Shown here: one piece after another, positions 1-12,990 of the stretch
Position numbering within the stretch: the first letter of the stretch is position 1
Layout: each line of letters starts with the position of its first letter
Assembly: GCA_963978545.1 (NCBI GenBank)
Contig: OZ021727.1
Span: 45,669,385 to 45,733,384 of the forward strand
Direction: 5' to 3'
DNA: 64,000 nt
DNA from: Linyphia triangularis
Taxonomy: Eukaryota; Arthropoda; Arachnida; Araneae; Linyphiidae
Translations under genes and position numbers: made by a program
Notes under the pieces: generated by a model
What the model saw: the letters and a program-made list of their open reading frames with translations, nothing else
The model's database searches: none
Told to the model about the DNA's origin: nothing

Positions 1-2440
1 TCAACGCTTAATTTAACAAAATATCGACTTGGTTGCGATTCTATAAGATCTATATTTTGATCCTGTTATACTGAAAAACTAAGTAATGAAAAATAAATCC
101 TGCATTTAAGCAATCATTAATTCATATAACATGAAAAAATAGACAATTTTCTTAATCATATTCAATCAAATTTTAATATACATTAACACTAAAGTAAAGT
201 ACAAATAAAAAAAAAATTTGGAAAGCACTGCTGTTACCAAAACTGTTGTTACATAGAAATTATTAAATTACATCTACTTTATCGAACACACAAGAATAAT
301 ATTATCTTATACAATATTACTTAACTTTTAAAAAAGGTTTTCTTTATTCCAACCTATGTCATTTTTCACTTTAAAATATTATCCAACATATCTAAACCCA
401 TCTTACCTAACAACGAATTAGGATATGACTGATGATATGTTCATTCTGTAGTTTAAACATTTCAAGGAATGACTGATTATGCACCACATGACCTCGACAT
501 TGCAACCATTTATCAAGTCAAAATAGACGTATCCAGATTCAAGCACGCTACAAGCATACATTTTAGACAGGATTTTTAACACACACACAAGAATAAATAT
601 TCAGGCAGGTTATATTTATTGTACAGAGTAAAAAAAATGCTTACAACATCTGAAAGAGATTGTTCAACAATTTGATTATTGGAGATCTTTTCATTTAGAA
701 CAAACATTTATCATCAAAACAAATATACTTTCTTTGGAAAGTTTCAGCATTAAAAACTCAGACATAATAGTATAAAGAAATAAGAAAAGCAATAAAATGA
801 AGTAAATGGGATACAAACTACTCAGTATCCTTTCCCTGACTATAAACATTTACCTTTTCGTAATAATAAACAAAAATTATATTTACATTTTGACCAAAAT
901 ACCTTAGCTATACTTAATTCAAAGTACATTTACGCCATAAACGAGAAAATTAGTTTAGTAAAATTCAGGTAGATATTCTATCTATCTATTATTTACTATT
1001 TACTGTATTGCTAATGAACGTTTCTTTGTAATTCTAAATATTTTTATCAAATGATTCAAGTTTCCTATTCATAATTCATGGACATCATGCATGTTATTCA
1101 CGCAGTCCCAAATGTACAGTGTACAGTCAGTATCTTCACATTTGGTAGTTTTGAGATGTAAAAGTTTTTCTAAATCGAGAGTCATGAAGTAAAATAGATT
1201 TTCGATATAGAAATAGGATGTCAGAGGTTAATGAATGCTATTGGGATTTTCTAGCGTTATTGGAATCCTGAATAATTATATAAGGAACCTTTAAGAAGTG
1301 GTAATTTGAAAATTACAAGAACAGGACACGTAATATACTTTTATATATTTTGCTACTAATATATCACTAAATCTTTTAAATGAACGCATTTGAATCAATT
1401 ACTTTTGAGTGCAAAAAAGTAGACACAATGACATTTCAATATTAGACATGCCGCAATATTGTAATGCCTCTTATTTAATTCATGTACTCCTGTACCTCCA
1501 TTTGTCATCGATCTTACTATGTTGTCTTCACCAATTTGGAAAAGTTTATTTCTTTATCCCGAACAAAATGTTTAAAATAAATCACTACTTTAAAAACCTT
1601 CATATATTTGGCTGGAAAATAATAGGAATTATCTAGAATTACTCTAAAAAATTGTGCATATTTATAAGAAGCGCAACAATAAAATTTATTTTAAGTTAAA
1701 TTAAATTTTAAAGTTATGTTATAGTATACAAGTTCTGGAAATTTATGTAATTTTAATCCTCATACACAGCCTCTTTTATCACTGACTTTTTCTTACTCAC
1801 ACTTTCTAGGCGATATGGTAATTGGTAGCTATGAGTAATGTACCGCACATACTACAACTTTCTCAAACTATAAAAAATTGAGTTTTGTATTACTATAAAC
1901 TTTCAACAGTGATACAAAATAAACAGAAAATTAGCATTTCAGTTCCATATTCATCCTATTATGGGCCCACACATATGGAAAATCTCCCTTTCTATGAGGT
2001 TTTTTTCTTCTTTTTTTTTTTTTTAAACGTATGACGTATACAAACCAACAGAATCAAAGCAAAACCTTCTCATATCAAAATGCAGCAAACCTTTTGTTTT
2101 TTACGGTATATATTTAGCATTTTTAACTCTAACACCAGTTTTAAAGTAAAATTAAAATCTAATTATAATGTTAATTCCACCTCTATCCTTACTTTAACAT
2201 CGCCATCATTACATGTTTTTATGGTACTATATATAGGGTGTAAAGTTGAGCTCTGGAAACACTAAAATAACTTTTAGCTGGAGTTGTGGAACAAACTTCT
2301 ATGTAAAGTAAAACGAGTATGCTCTATCATATGTGAGAGTGACCACAGCTCTCCTATGTGCGATAACGAAGCTATTGAATCTATTACTCTGTATAATTCA
2401 AACCAAAATTACCTCAACAAATCTACTTATGTCAAATACC
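1..2440. other. AT-rich intergenic DNA
   Basis: No coding pattern, RNA gene or ordered repeat is visible. Short frames here are compositionally ordinary AT-rich sequence with runs of Lys, Asn, Ile, Phe and Tyr. Confidence 0.7.
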
Positions 2441-2448
2441 ACATACCC

Positions 2449-2775
2449 GCCATTTCTTGTGTTTTCAACTCGAAATCTGTTAGAAGGAAATTGAAAGAAA
2501 AAGTGAAGAAATTATTTTCTTCTCGATCCTCATCTTCATCCCCGTTTTTTCAACGCTCCCTTTCCTTATTTATTTAGAGGGGGGGGGGGGGAAGAGAGGG
2601 GGGCGTAGCAACCATATAATTCATTATCCAAACTTAGATGAGTAACAACGAACATATGTAATAAAACGCAATAAACTTGCCATTCCTAGTGTCTTTAACT
2701 CTAAAATCAGTTAAGAAAGAGAGAGAAAAAACTCTAAGAAATTAATTCCTTCTCCATCCTCATCTTGATCCTCAC
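2449..2775. repeat. Two-copy direct repeat (about 230-bp period)
   Basis: The stretch at about 2450-2541 recurs at about 2679-2772 with clear divergence. Shared landmarks in order are CCATT-C-T-GTGT-TT-AACTC, a Lys-like AGA/GAA purine tract, AAGAAATTA, TTCTTCTC-ATCCTCATCTT and ATCC. A run of 12 or more G lies between the copies (about 2579-2591). This looks like an old local duplication. Confidence 0.6.
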
Positions 2776-2794
2776 TTTGCTATCGGTCCCTCGG

Positions 2795-3090
2795 CAGCGC
2801 GTTTGCAGGAGAATGGGGTGGGAGAGAGAGAGCGAGGAATGACAAATGACCCATCGGTAAGTGGTCAATAACATGTGATAGGTCATTAGTTTCCTCTGGT
2901 GAGGGCCTCAACAGGAGTTGACTGATGGTTCGAGATACAGTGCTTGGGCCCAGCTGACGGAAAACTCCATTTCTCCTGCCTCTGTCCATTGACTGATAGA
3001 AGGAATGGCCGCCGATAATCTGTCCCCATCCATTACTTTCTGTGCCACGGTTGGATTAAATGGAGAATGGGGGTCTGTACTTTCTTCTTC
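2795..3090. promoter_or_regulatory. GC-rich noncoding island
   Basis: A block of roughly balanced base composition in AT-rich DNA. Small frames exist on both strands, but none has recognisable protein features. It contains TGATAGGTCATTAG and a GGGCCCAGCTGAC patch. Composition and isolation suggest a conserved cis-regulatory element of the neighbouring gene; conservation was not tested. Confidence 0.35.
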
Positions 3091-4479
3091 TTCTTCTTCC
3101 TGTCCACCTATGGATTTAGAGAGTGCAAAAAATATTGCAAAGAAAGACTCCGTGGATTGATGGCGGAGTGTTGAACTCTAGATGTCAAGTTGGGTTTAAG
3201 GGGGGTAGAGGTGTTGTGGTCGGAATCTGTCTTCGGAAATGTTGGGTTGTCTGATGTGATGAGCGTGAGGTGGGATTAACTTCATTACTTATCTAAATGG
3301 AGAATTATTTTTGGTATTTTGATTAATTTTCTTTAAAAAATAGCAGGAATATTTAGGAATCATTTTTGAAAAGCAAATTTTCTGTAAAATGTTTTACTGA
3401 ATTTTTTTAGTGGATGTCACACAATTTTTATATCCTGGTGATGTTATAGGAAAAAGTATTGAACTCAAAATAGCGTTTACCAATAACTTCAAAGACAATA
3501 AAATCAATTTGTAAATATTTGTCTCCATGTGTATAATGCTACTTAAACCATTCTTTTTGCCAACTTATATGTGTCAATCATGTCAATATGTATAACAAAA
3601 AAATTTACAAAAAAAACCGGTTATTATTTGGATACTGTTACACATCTACAATGAAACTTCACTGCCCAATTAATTTTGGTCCTCATTCGGATTAGTTTGG
3701 AATTAAAAGAAAAACTTGTGCTTTTTATAATCCTTTTCCCAATGATACACAGATTCATTGCTTTTTATAATAAAAGTTTGCCCAAGAAAATTTCTGAATT
3801 AATTATTAAAATCATCAAAGATTCCCAGTATATTTATTTTATTGCAAAAGTTTTGTGTACTATAAAAGGGATTATTTTTATATGACAGCAAGATAAAAAT
3901 GCATTTGATTGCACACTTGTGGTTTCTAAATTAATCTCATGGATTATTAAACGAATTTATTATTTCAACTTTTGAATATTAAGAAGATAAGTAAACTTAT
4001 ATTTGAATATCGTATAAATTCCTTACATAAACCTTCCCCTAATGAATAGTCACCCAAATAACGAAATTGTTCAGCAATAGTTTTAAATATACTTTAACCT
4101 CCATCTGCAGAATAAAAATGGGAATAAAAATTCTTTGCCGCTGCCAACTACCCTGCCAATTATTTGAGTATTCATTAAAAGGAATATTTGCAGCAAATAA
4201 TTCTTAATCGTATTCCTTTGTACTCGAAACAAGCGTTCTACTTCCCATGAAGGCCTGCCAAAACACTCCAATTGGCGCACACCACCAACGCATGTTAAGA
4301 CGCATTTCAAGGAGACATTGAAATTCAGTACGCCTCATTAAAACCAAAGCTCGATTAAAACTCAAGGGTACAATTCCTTACAACTCAAACAAACACGAAG
4401 GAGGAGACCAACGAGAAACACTACAAACTAGACCATTTAATTTTTTTAACCTCTTTATTCTCAGTGGTACAAATCTAGA

Positions 4480-4480
<1 letters not shown>
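3091..4480. other. AT-rich intergenic DNA
   Basis: A short TTC microsatellite at about 3083-3098 lies at the left edge. Otherwise I see nothing beyond small uninformative frames. Confidence 0.65.

Positions 4481-4482
<2 letters not shown>

Positions 4483-4520
<38 letters not shown>
4483..4520. repeat. Homopolymer run, A38
   Basis: Thirty-eight consecutive A. It may be the tail of a decayed retroposon, but no body or target-site duplication is obvious. Confidence 0.9.
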
Positions 4521-4522
<2 letters not shown>

Positions 4523-4579
4523 TGGTAAAAAATAGCAAGTCCCTTTTAAAAGAGCCTTTATCAGCTGTTTTAGAGCACT

Positions 4580-4930
4580 AACATGAAGAGGGGGAGGTGG
4601 GGTTCTACCGTCAGTCCCAACAAAAACTTAATTAGCCTTCATGCTGGTCTGTGGGGGGGGGGGAGGGTTTGCAAAGAAGGGGGGGACAAGCAGAATAAAT
4701 TCGGCTCTTTTAACATGACATGAAAAAGAAGAGGGAGGACGGTGTTGGAGGAAAAATAGTAATTGGCAAATGCCTTGCCAAAGCAATAAATGCAAATGAT
4801 TTAATTTGGAGTCTGTTCTCCGAAGTTTTTCCTATCCCCACGAGTAAGAATTCTGTAAATGAGCTGGCTCCGTGGAGGGTTTGGAGAGGGCTCCTGCGCA
4901 AAGTGTACGATGGGTTGCGTTAAGACCTTT
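4580..4930. promoter_or_regulatory. G-rich and GC-balanced noncoding island
   Basis: It starts with G tracts (about 4590-4690, including a run of 11 or more G) and continues into a balanced-composition block with an octamer ATGCAAAT (4790-4797) followed by TGATTTAAT. Overlapping short frames on both strands look like by-products of composition. Candidate enhancer, untested. Confidence 0.3.
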
Positions 4931-5436
4931 TCTTTGTCCACTAACGTGATACTGAAAGGATTGTTGTTTATAAGTGATGAGAGAAAAAAAAAAAACTACA
5001 TTGAGAATCTTTGCGACTGGTCCCGAGCATCACGATCAAATATCGTCAGGTGAACAGGTCATTGCAGGATCACCAGGAAAGAAAGCTGAAAATTAAATCT
5101 TAACTAACTTTGGTGGTTAGAATAATCTAATCCATTTAGTTCAAATCATATTTAGATCTTTTTCTTTTGTTGTCTTTGTCGTCCTAATTACCTAGAGATA
5201 TTATTTGCGAGAACAAGGAATTTTTAACTTTAAATTCATCTTATATTAACATTCTCAAATTTTCAAATAAAGTTACTGCTCTGTTTAAGGTTAACAAAAA
5301 ATAAAAATTAGACAAGTTTGAATTGTTTTCATACCCGGATTGTTAACTTACCTTATGAAAGCTAACGTCAAGTCAAGTTTTTATATTAAAATTCAACATG
5401 ACGTTATGATCATAATTAAAGAAATGCGACCAGAAA

Positions 5437-5830
5437 TTAATTTGCATATCGTTAAGCTTAAACTATAAATGTTACAGACATTATACAGAAAATTCTACAA
5501 AGTGTTTTTAAACTGAATAAGAAGAATGTTTTTATAGTAATTGTGCAGGAAGTTCACACCTATGTTTCAAAAAGAGATATAAAGTTAGAACTTGGATATT
5601 CGGTAACAATTTTTCTCACTACGCTTGTCAGTAAACTTGGGGACTTAGCCAATTTTTTTTATTCAAAACACAACTCTCAATTTCAGGGGTTACATTATCA
5701 GATATTAGTAACTTTAGCTATAGGAGAGCCTAGTCATTATATCTTGCCAATTTTAACTCTTTTAGTATCTGGACTTGATACACGTTAAAAGAAATTTTTG
5801 TATAAGCGCTCTTTTAGTGACAGAGACACC
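5437..5830. repeat. Dispersed repeat, copy 1 (partner near 19.94 kb)
   Basis: It shares ordered blocks with 19936-20120: AATTTGCATAT-GTTAAGC, AATGT/CTACAGACATT, TATCTGGAC-TGA and AAAG--AAGCG-TCT. The second copy is shorter by internal deletion. Probably an old transposon fragment of unknown class. Confidence 0.45.
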
Positions 5831-5839
5831 CACTATCCA

Positions 5840-7660
5840 ATTTGTTTATTTTTCATCCAATCAAAAAAAGAATACTACTGACAAATAAATGTATGTATCG
5901 TTATGTATGATGGAAAATTTTAATGTAGTTTTAAAAGCTACAAGCCTTTTAAAACAACAACTGTTTTCAGCTAATAAGAAGTAGGTAGAAAAGTATATAT
6001 TTTCCAGCCGAATGGTAGCTCTTGGTTTTCGATTACAGTTGAATGCAATGGCGCTGTCTCATCATTTCTTTGTTTGATCACCTGATTAGCCGACCACTCA
6101 TTGGGGAATGACAACATAAAAGTCACCATAGACCATCAACAGTCTTTTATGATATTTTTTCCAATTTGTGCGAGATTTAAGCACGTTTTCATTTGTGCCG
6201 CATCGTGACAGCTGCCAAGATGTGTGCTCAATGTCCTATTTTGATGCTTTTAAAGCTTTAACGACGTATGTTCTCGAGTTTTAGATGTTTTGAAATATAA
6301 TTTATGGCATTTCTGGGGTACCAAGTCTGAATGAGATTGAATTTGCCTTTGGTTGTTGTTACATTTTATGGATTTGATCAGGATGTATCCCAATTTTTAT
6401 TGAAGCAGTATGTCATACTACTTGTAATTGCTCAGTTCTGGAACTTTCACTGGCTGTCAATAACAGAATTAAACGTCTCGAGTTACAGTCTCAAAAGGAA
6501 ATTTAATTTCCCAGTGTATCGTAATTATCGTAATTATTAAATGAATTAAATTTAAGTGTCTGATAAGAATTTTTTTTCTTTCGATAGTTTTAATCTATTT
6601 TTTTCCCCTTCTTCTTCTTATTTTTTTCTTCTATTTTTTCCCCCTTCTTTGTTCCAGAAACAAGTAAATTTTTTTTATAAATACCATATTAAAACTAAGT
6701 ATTAAAAATTTAAAGATATTCATACTGATATTTAAAATATTAATGCACATTTAATTCGCAGATGTAAAATAACTTGTCAAATTTCATGAATTCTACAAAG
6801 TCTATAACATTCAATTACTCTTTTATGAATTTGTTCTTAAAATCCAGAATTCAATTTTAAGCAAGTAACCATTCGACCAATATATAAATAAAGTACAAAT
6901 GATATTTTTGAATTTTCTAACTAAAGGTATTTCAAATTGCAACTCTTAACAAAATATATGAAACTGAAGATTTCAATAAATATTTTATGTTCCTTTTTAT
7001 TAACTTTCATTTAAATTTATTTGTATACTTTTCCCAAATAAAAATCTGTGTTGTTTACATCTCAGATGAAAATATGGTTCTGAAATTGCCAAGCAAACAG
7101 TTTATTAAAATCATTAGATAATTCAATTTTCAAAAAGTAAAAGATTCTTTAACAGATCAGTGGTAGCTTCTTAATATGTCTTGAAAATTAAAAACTACGG
7201 GGATATGAAAAGAAATATATATTTCTATTGTTCATCGCTGTAACTTATGTCAACTATAGCAACTATGTAACATCATTTTGATAACATACGACCATCAAAG
7301 TACTTAATAAATTAATATCCCACAAACACATACAAAAGAAATATGCAACGAGGAATGGCATAGATTCATTTTTATCTAACGAACTACATATGAATTAACA
7401 TGATTTTAATATTTTTGAAGTCAATCGCAAGTTATTTTACAGAAAAAGACAAATACACTTTTTCCTCTTAGTTTCCTGTCATTAATAATGAAGTTTAAGT
7501 TACAAATGTTCTCCAAGATCTTTTGTTGCAGTTATCTTTTAAAAAGTAAAAATGTTGAACCAGATTTGTAATTTGAAATCATTTATAAACAGTTGTGAAT
7601 ACGCCGTGCGAGTGTTTTGCTTCTTCAATTCCTTTTTGTGTTTGAACCTCGTTTGATATT
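5840..7660. other. AT-rich intergenic DNA
   Basis: Contains only T-rich tracts (around 6560-6680) and simple AT-rich sequence. No gene or ordered element seen. Confidence 0.65.
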
Positions 7661-7670
7661 CTTTTTCTAC

Positions 7671-7957
<287 letters not shown>

Positions 7958-8495
7958 AATACAATTTTTTTAGTATGTGTATCAATCTTAATTTAATTTA
8001 CTGGTCAATTTTGTTACTTCCAATTCACATTTACACTTTTCAAAAAATTATTTGTTCAATTATAATAAATACGCATATAATATGTTTATAATTATTATTT
8101 AATAAAATGTATTCATCATCACACTTTATGAACATTTCAATTAGTGAGTCACTTCAAACAGTAATGCCAATTTCTTTATTAAAATACAGAATTCCAAAAA
8201 CTTAAGATTGATTTATTGTCTACAATATAAACATCAAATCTTAATAGGAAATTGGAAATAAAATTCAACTGGTAATACTACAACAAGCTAAAATCTTATT
8301 TAAATAACTAGATTAACTAAAGCAAACTAATAAATATAACTTTGAACGGAGTAATCATTATTTTTAATATATCATGCAAACGCTTTTAGCTAAAAAATTT
8401 TGTGAAAAAATATGTATTATTTCAATTTATTCCATCAACACATACATTTTCTAAGCTCCACTCTCTACAAGTACTTATGTGCCAAAATGAAGCGA
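7958..8495. other. AT-rich intergenic DNA
   Basis: No feature seen apart from scattered homeodomain-type ATTA cores and one TGATTTAT at about 8208. Confidence 0.6.
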
Positions 8496-8499
8496 GACA

Positions 8500-8890
8500 A
8501 AAAGAGACCCATTCTTCCTTTCCTCTCAACGCCCTTCCTTACAGACAGCCCCTGCAACACAAGTGGAAAACATATCGCTCCGGCAGAAAGCATAACATTG
8601 TTTGCGGCCCCTCTTATTTTAATTCGCGACAACCGCTTTGGGGCGCTCTCTCGGATAATTGGCCGCCCTATTTACGCCGTCGTACTTGTCATTTCGGGGG
8701 GCGCTAAATACCGGGGCTCGTAAAGATGCGGCCGGGGTGACGTTTATAGCTCCTCTTCTGCTGATAGTTTCGCTGGAATATTCGCTGATATACGAGGGTC
8801 GTGTTTTACAGGGGCGGCACTGATAAGAAGCCCCACTTCTTGCGAGGGGGGAAATTGGTTCCAAGGGGTGGGTGAAAAATGGTACCTCGG
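8500..8890. promoter_or_regulatory. CpG-rich noncoding island
   Basis: One of the most GC- and CpG-rich blocks outside the coding exon. Frames of about 100 codons are open in two plus-strand frames and one minus-strand frame at once. That is expected when GC content rises, and none matches a protein family I know. It includes a TGACGTTTA CRE-like half-site and GATAATTGG. Enhancer or promoter-like element; function unknown. Confidence 0.4.
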
Positions 8891-10405
8891 GGTGGGAGTA
8901 AAAATGGGTTTGGAAATTCAAACTTCACTCTGGATTATTTTGGATAAGAGGTTTTAGAGGAATGAAATTTAAAATTTTGTTTTTTGCGGAGCTTATGACG
9001 TACATTTTCTATGGTTTGTATGCAATGTGCATGTTAGTTATTTACGTGATTAAAAATCATCGCCTGATGTTTGAATGAAAGAAATAAGTTATAATGATAG
9101 ATTTGTTTATTTATGTAACTAATGCCTTAGTATATAAATATAATTTAACATACAAAATTAGAGCCACTCTTAGAATTACGAATATTGAATTTATCATTTC
9201 AGTTTAATATTTTATGAGTGGTCCACTCATTATTTACGTATATGACTAAAATATTTAAACTTATTGTATTGAACTAATTTAAAAAAATTATTATAAACAT
9301 TTTTATTTTTAATATTTAAATATAATATCGATCGTCAATTTTATATTTAATTATTAAAAATAAGAATTACTTATAATAAATATGAATATTTATTTTGAAT
9401 TTTGAACATCTAATAGCCCTTTTCATATTCCTTTCCATCTATCAATTGAAAAGAGGTTAAAAACGAAGGTAAGTAAAGTATTAAAAAGAAATTTATTACA
9501 TAATGATGAAAAAATATTTCCAAGAACGTCAACGGAAAAGATATAAAATCCTAAAATAGTTCCAATACGGCTTTGTTTATTGAAAGAATCCTTAGCCATG
9601 GCTTACTTATTTTTTAGTAAGTATTTTACGACCAGAAGCTATCTTGTTATCAAGACGCTTCCATTTTCCTTAAGGAGTTAAATTGATCAATTACTTAAAT
9701 ATGTATCTTCTATGGATAAGTAATGTTTCTTTGTTTTAGATTGATACATTTAAATTTAGTATATTAAATATCAAATTATTAATTATAGATCTAATTACAT
9801 AATTTTAGCTTAAACGAATGTACATACTGTTGTGCACTTTCTTTAACTCATATTTTTTTTTTTTTTTTTTAAACTATATAAAACCATTTTTCCACACAAT
9901 CAACATATTTTTTTTTTTTTTTTTTTTATTAATTTTAATATATTTACCCATTTTATTAAAAACTATACTAATTTTTGTAGTTTGACAAAAGGAAAAGCAG
10001 TTTGGAAACTGGTTTATAAATTAGCTGTAATTTTACGTGAGAGCTTGTAGAGATTGGAAAGCATTTTCTCTTTCAAATAGAAAAATTTCTAGTATTTGAC
10101 ACTTAAATCAATATTAGTACAAAATTTGGCACTGTATTTGCAACCTACAATTAAAACTGTCTTTCATTCTTAAGTATTTTCAATTGCTTTCATATTTATG
10201 TTGCATTTAATAAAGCATTAGTTCTGATAAAGAAAATTACCCTATCCCTATCCAAAAAAAAAAAAGTCATACTTATACATATTTTTGCAATGTACTTAGT
10301 AAATTTTTCTAAAGATAAACGTCAAACTATTTAATTTAGAAATTATCTCTAATATAATAAAGGATTTGTTATCTTTAAAAATATTTAACATTCTCGATAT
10401 TATTA
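8891..10405. other. AT-rich intergenic DNA with poly-T tracts
   Basis: Two poly-T tracts (about 9854-9870 and 9910-9927) and general AT-rich sequence. No gene seen. Confidence 0.65.
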
Positions 10406-10409
10406 TATC

Positions 10410-10470
10410 TCCATGGTTGAGTGTTTAGCATACTGACTTTTAGTATTAATTACGTTGGTTTCAAATGTGA
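10410..10470 (+). repeat. tRNA-like SINE remnant
   Basis: An A-box-like TGGTTGAGTG (10414-10423) is followed 43 bases later by a B-box-like GGTTTCAAAT (10457-10466). These resemble RNA polymerase III internal promoter boxes at tRNA-like spacing. The cloverleaf is not intact, so this is more likely a decayed SINE head or tRNA pseudogene than a tRNA gene. Confidence 0.35.
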
Positions 10471-12230
10471 GACTTGAAATAATTTCTAACCAGATGATAC
10501 AAATATAATGAAAATTAAATACAGCTAGGAAGCCATAGAAAAACTAAAAAAAATTATTTATGAAATGTAACAAAGGTCATTTACAGAAGAAAACATTCTA
10601 AAAGGGCATTGGTAAATTATTTAACAAATAAGTCACCTTAGAAAAATAGATGTAAAATTGTAATTTTCCAATATTGAACTCCCAGATGGTTTTGAGTGTT
10701 GTGAATTGTAAGTTTTCTAAGGAAGAAGTTGACGATGCATTTCTATTATGCAATAATGCCTTAATTACTGTTTGACAATGTTTAATGTCACGTTGTTTAT
10801 CATTTTCGTTTCAAAACAAAGTTTTGCAAAGAAAATCAAAAATATTCTACAACATCATTAAATTTTACTTTTTTAAAATCGTAGAAAACTTATTCATTCA
10901 AAAATCTAGAACTTAGCTGTGGATCACTTCAGAGCATCATAAAATAATACATCAAAATATTTAAACAACATGTTTAGATCTTGCTTTCTCTAAATAAGAA
11001 ATATGCCACAAAGTCATAGAAAATAAAAATATTTTCGTTAACTCAATTTTAATGTATAACTTTAAAATATTCGGTTTTTCTCAGCTTTTTTTCAAATAGT
11101 TTTTTAAAAAAGTTGTTAGCTAAGTTTGTTGTATAATAGAATGCCTAAAGTTCTAGATCCCAGGATGTGTAGGAATGCCAGCATAATATTAACAAATCGC
11201 AAACTAAATCAACAATTTTAGCCGAAGTTAGACAAACAATAAAGCAATAGATAAGGAGTTTATGTACAATATTGTGTGAGAGTATAAACATATTAATTAA
11301 TAAACTAAATGGTTATATTAATTATAGATTTCATTAATTAATAAACTAAAAATATGTGTCAACAAATAAATTGTACAGACATTTTTCCATTTATGGCTAC
11401 TTATAATTTATCATCTCTATATTTAATTTTTCTCTGTAGGTTTTGTATCATTTCATAGTTTAATAAAAATTCTTGCATATCCTTGAGTTAGCCTGTTTTT
11501 TCTTGCAGTTTTAACTTCGTTCAACATATAGTGACTTTCTATCTTTTGCTCCACCTTTTGGCTTCAAAAGGCTAAACACCAACTGATTAGTGGTTGATCA
11601 CCAAAGGAGTCTATACAGATAAAAACCTAAAGTGGGAACTCCTCTGTTCCACTACCCAAAAATTCTTCACAAATTTCAGTTTATCTTCATTTATTACTTA
11701 TAAATGATTTCTTTTGTTTTGTTTGTTAAACCTTAAATCTAAATTTTGCATTCGATTCTTACTACAAGAAAGTGTATACACTTTCGTTAATAATAATTAT
11801 AAATAATTATAAATAATAAAAATTCTAATGTAATTTATTGAAATATTTTTTTTTTTTTCAAATTAATAAAGGTATTATTTACTTTTTTTTATAAAAACTG
11901 ACAGTATGTGCTTATACACCATAAAAATTACCATTCTTCACTTAAGATTAACTAAATTCTGCAATTAATTACAAAGTATCTTATTTCATAATACTTGTTA
12001 ACCTGAAATAGATTCGAAAAAATTCAACATGCAACAATACATTCTATGCAACAATACATCCATATTACCAAATATTTTAATGAACTCATTTTTAAGACAA
12101 CGTTTTAAAAAATGCACAAAAAATTATGAACCAAAAAAAAAAAAATCCAATTATTTCTTACCAAACCTTAAAATAAGACACAAATCTCATTGGGACCTAA
12201 ATATTTGACAGACTCCAGAGGTCAAAGACA
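10471..12230. other. AT-rich intergenic DNA
   Basis: Contains a small direct repeat (ATTAATTAATAAACTAAA at about 11292 and again at about 11333), which adds clustered TAAT homeodomain cores. No gene seen. Confidence 0.6.
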
Positions 12231-12234
12231 GCAA

Positions 12235-12990
12235 GCTCATCATTCACGCTCTTCTTGACAACCCATAGGCAATGCCCCCATGCTTATTTCGCTTTTTCTC
12301 ATGAGTTGCCAAATTCTTATCAAACCCACCAACAAACTTGATTTCGACATTTTTTCCCCGACATCATTACACATAATTAATGATCCTACCTGAAAATCAC
12401 GACATCTACGAAGGTCTTCATAATAAAACGACGAAACTTAACGCTTGTGTGACCAGACGCAAACCTATGCGCTGTTGTCAGTGGAACCACCAACTTACAT
12501 CCATCATTCTTCGACTCCCCCCCTCCCTATACAACGATTTTTATCTGCCCCCCCCCCCCCCTCAAGGAAGATAAATGATGGTCCAGCCACTGCTATTCGA
12601 AGAGACCACAGTTCGCTCGAGATGACTGGTGGAAAATTTTCACAGATTGCCCAACTTTGATTAATTATGCGCTAATGCAATGACAGTTTGTTTCTGTGTG
12701 ATTTGCATTTTGTTAGAATGGCGAGATGGATGCGGCGAGTAATTTGTTTGCTGGTTGGAATGCTGTACCACCCTGATGAGATGGATGGCCCTGTCCCGGA
12801 CCTCAGGTATGTATTGTATGCGGGGACACGTTCAACTCATTGGAAACTTTTTCATCAACCTGCCATTGAACGGGATAGGGGAATAGATTAATGGATGGCG
12901 TCTTGATTTGTGCAATTCTTTCGTTCGCTTCGGCTGCGAGCCTGTGTGGATGCAAATTGATAATCCATCTTTCTGGCATTTCTGTAAAAG
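12235..12990. promoter_or_regulatory. GC-rich noncoding island with two octamers
   Basis: A balanced-composition region, interrupted by a poly-C run (about 12549-12562). It contains TTAATTATGCGCTAATGC (12661 onward), TGACAG (12681-12686), two exact POU octamers in opposite orientation (ATTTGCAT 12701-12708; ATGCAAAT 12950-12957) and TAATCC (12961-12966, an Otx/Gsc-type core). Small frames show no protein family. Motif density suggests an enhancer; this is inference. Confidence 0.4.

Noticed and set aside
8402..8921. Three overlapping frames of about 100 codons
   Set aside because: Open in several registers at once, no recognisable domain, no convincing splice context; explained by local GC content.
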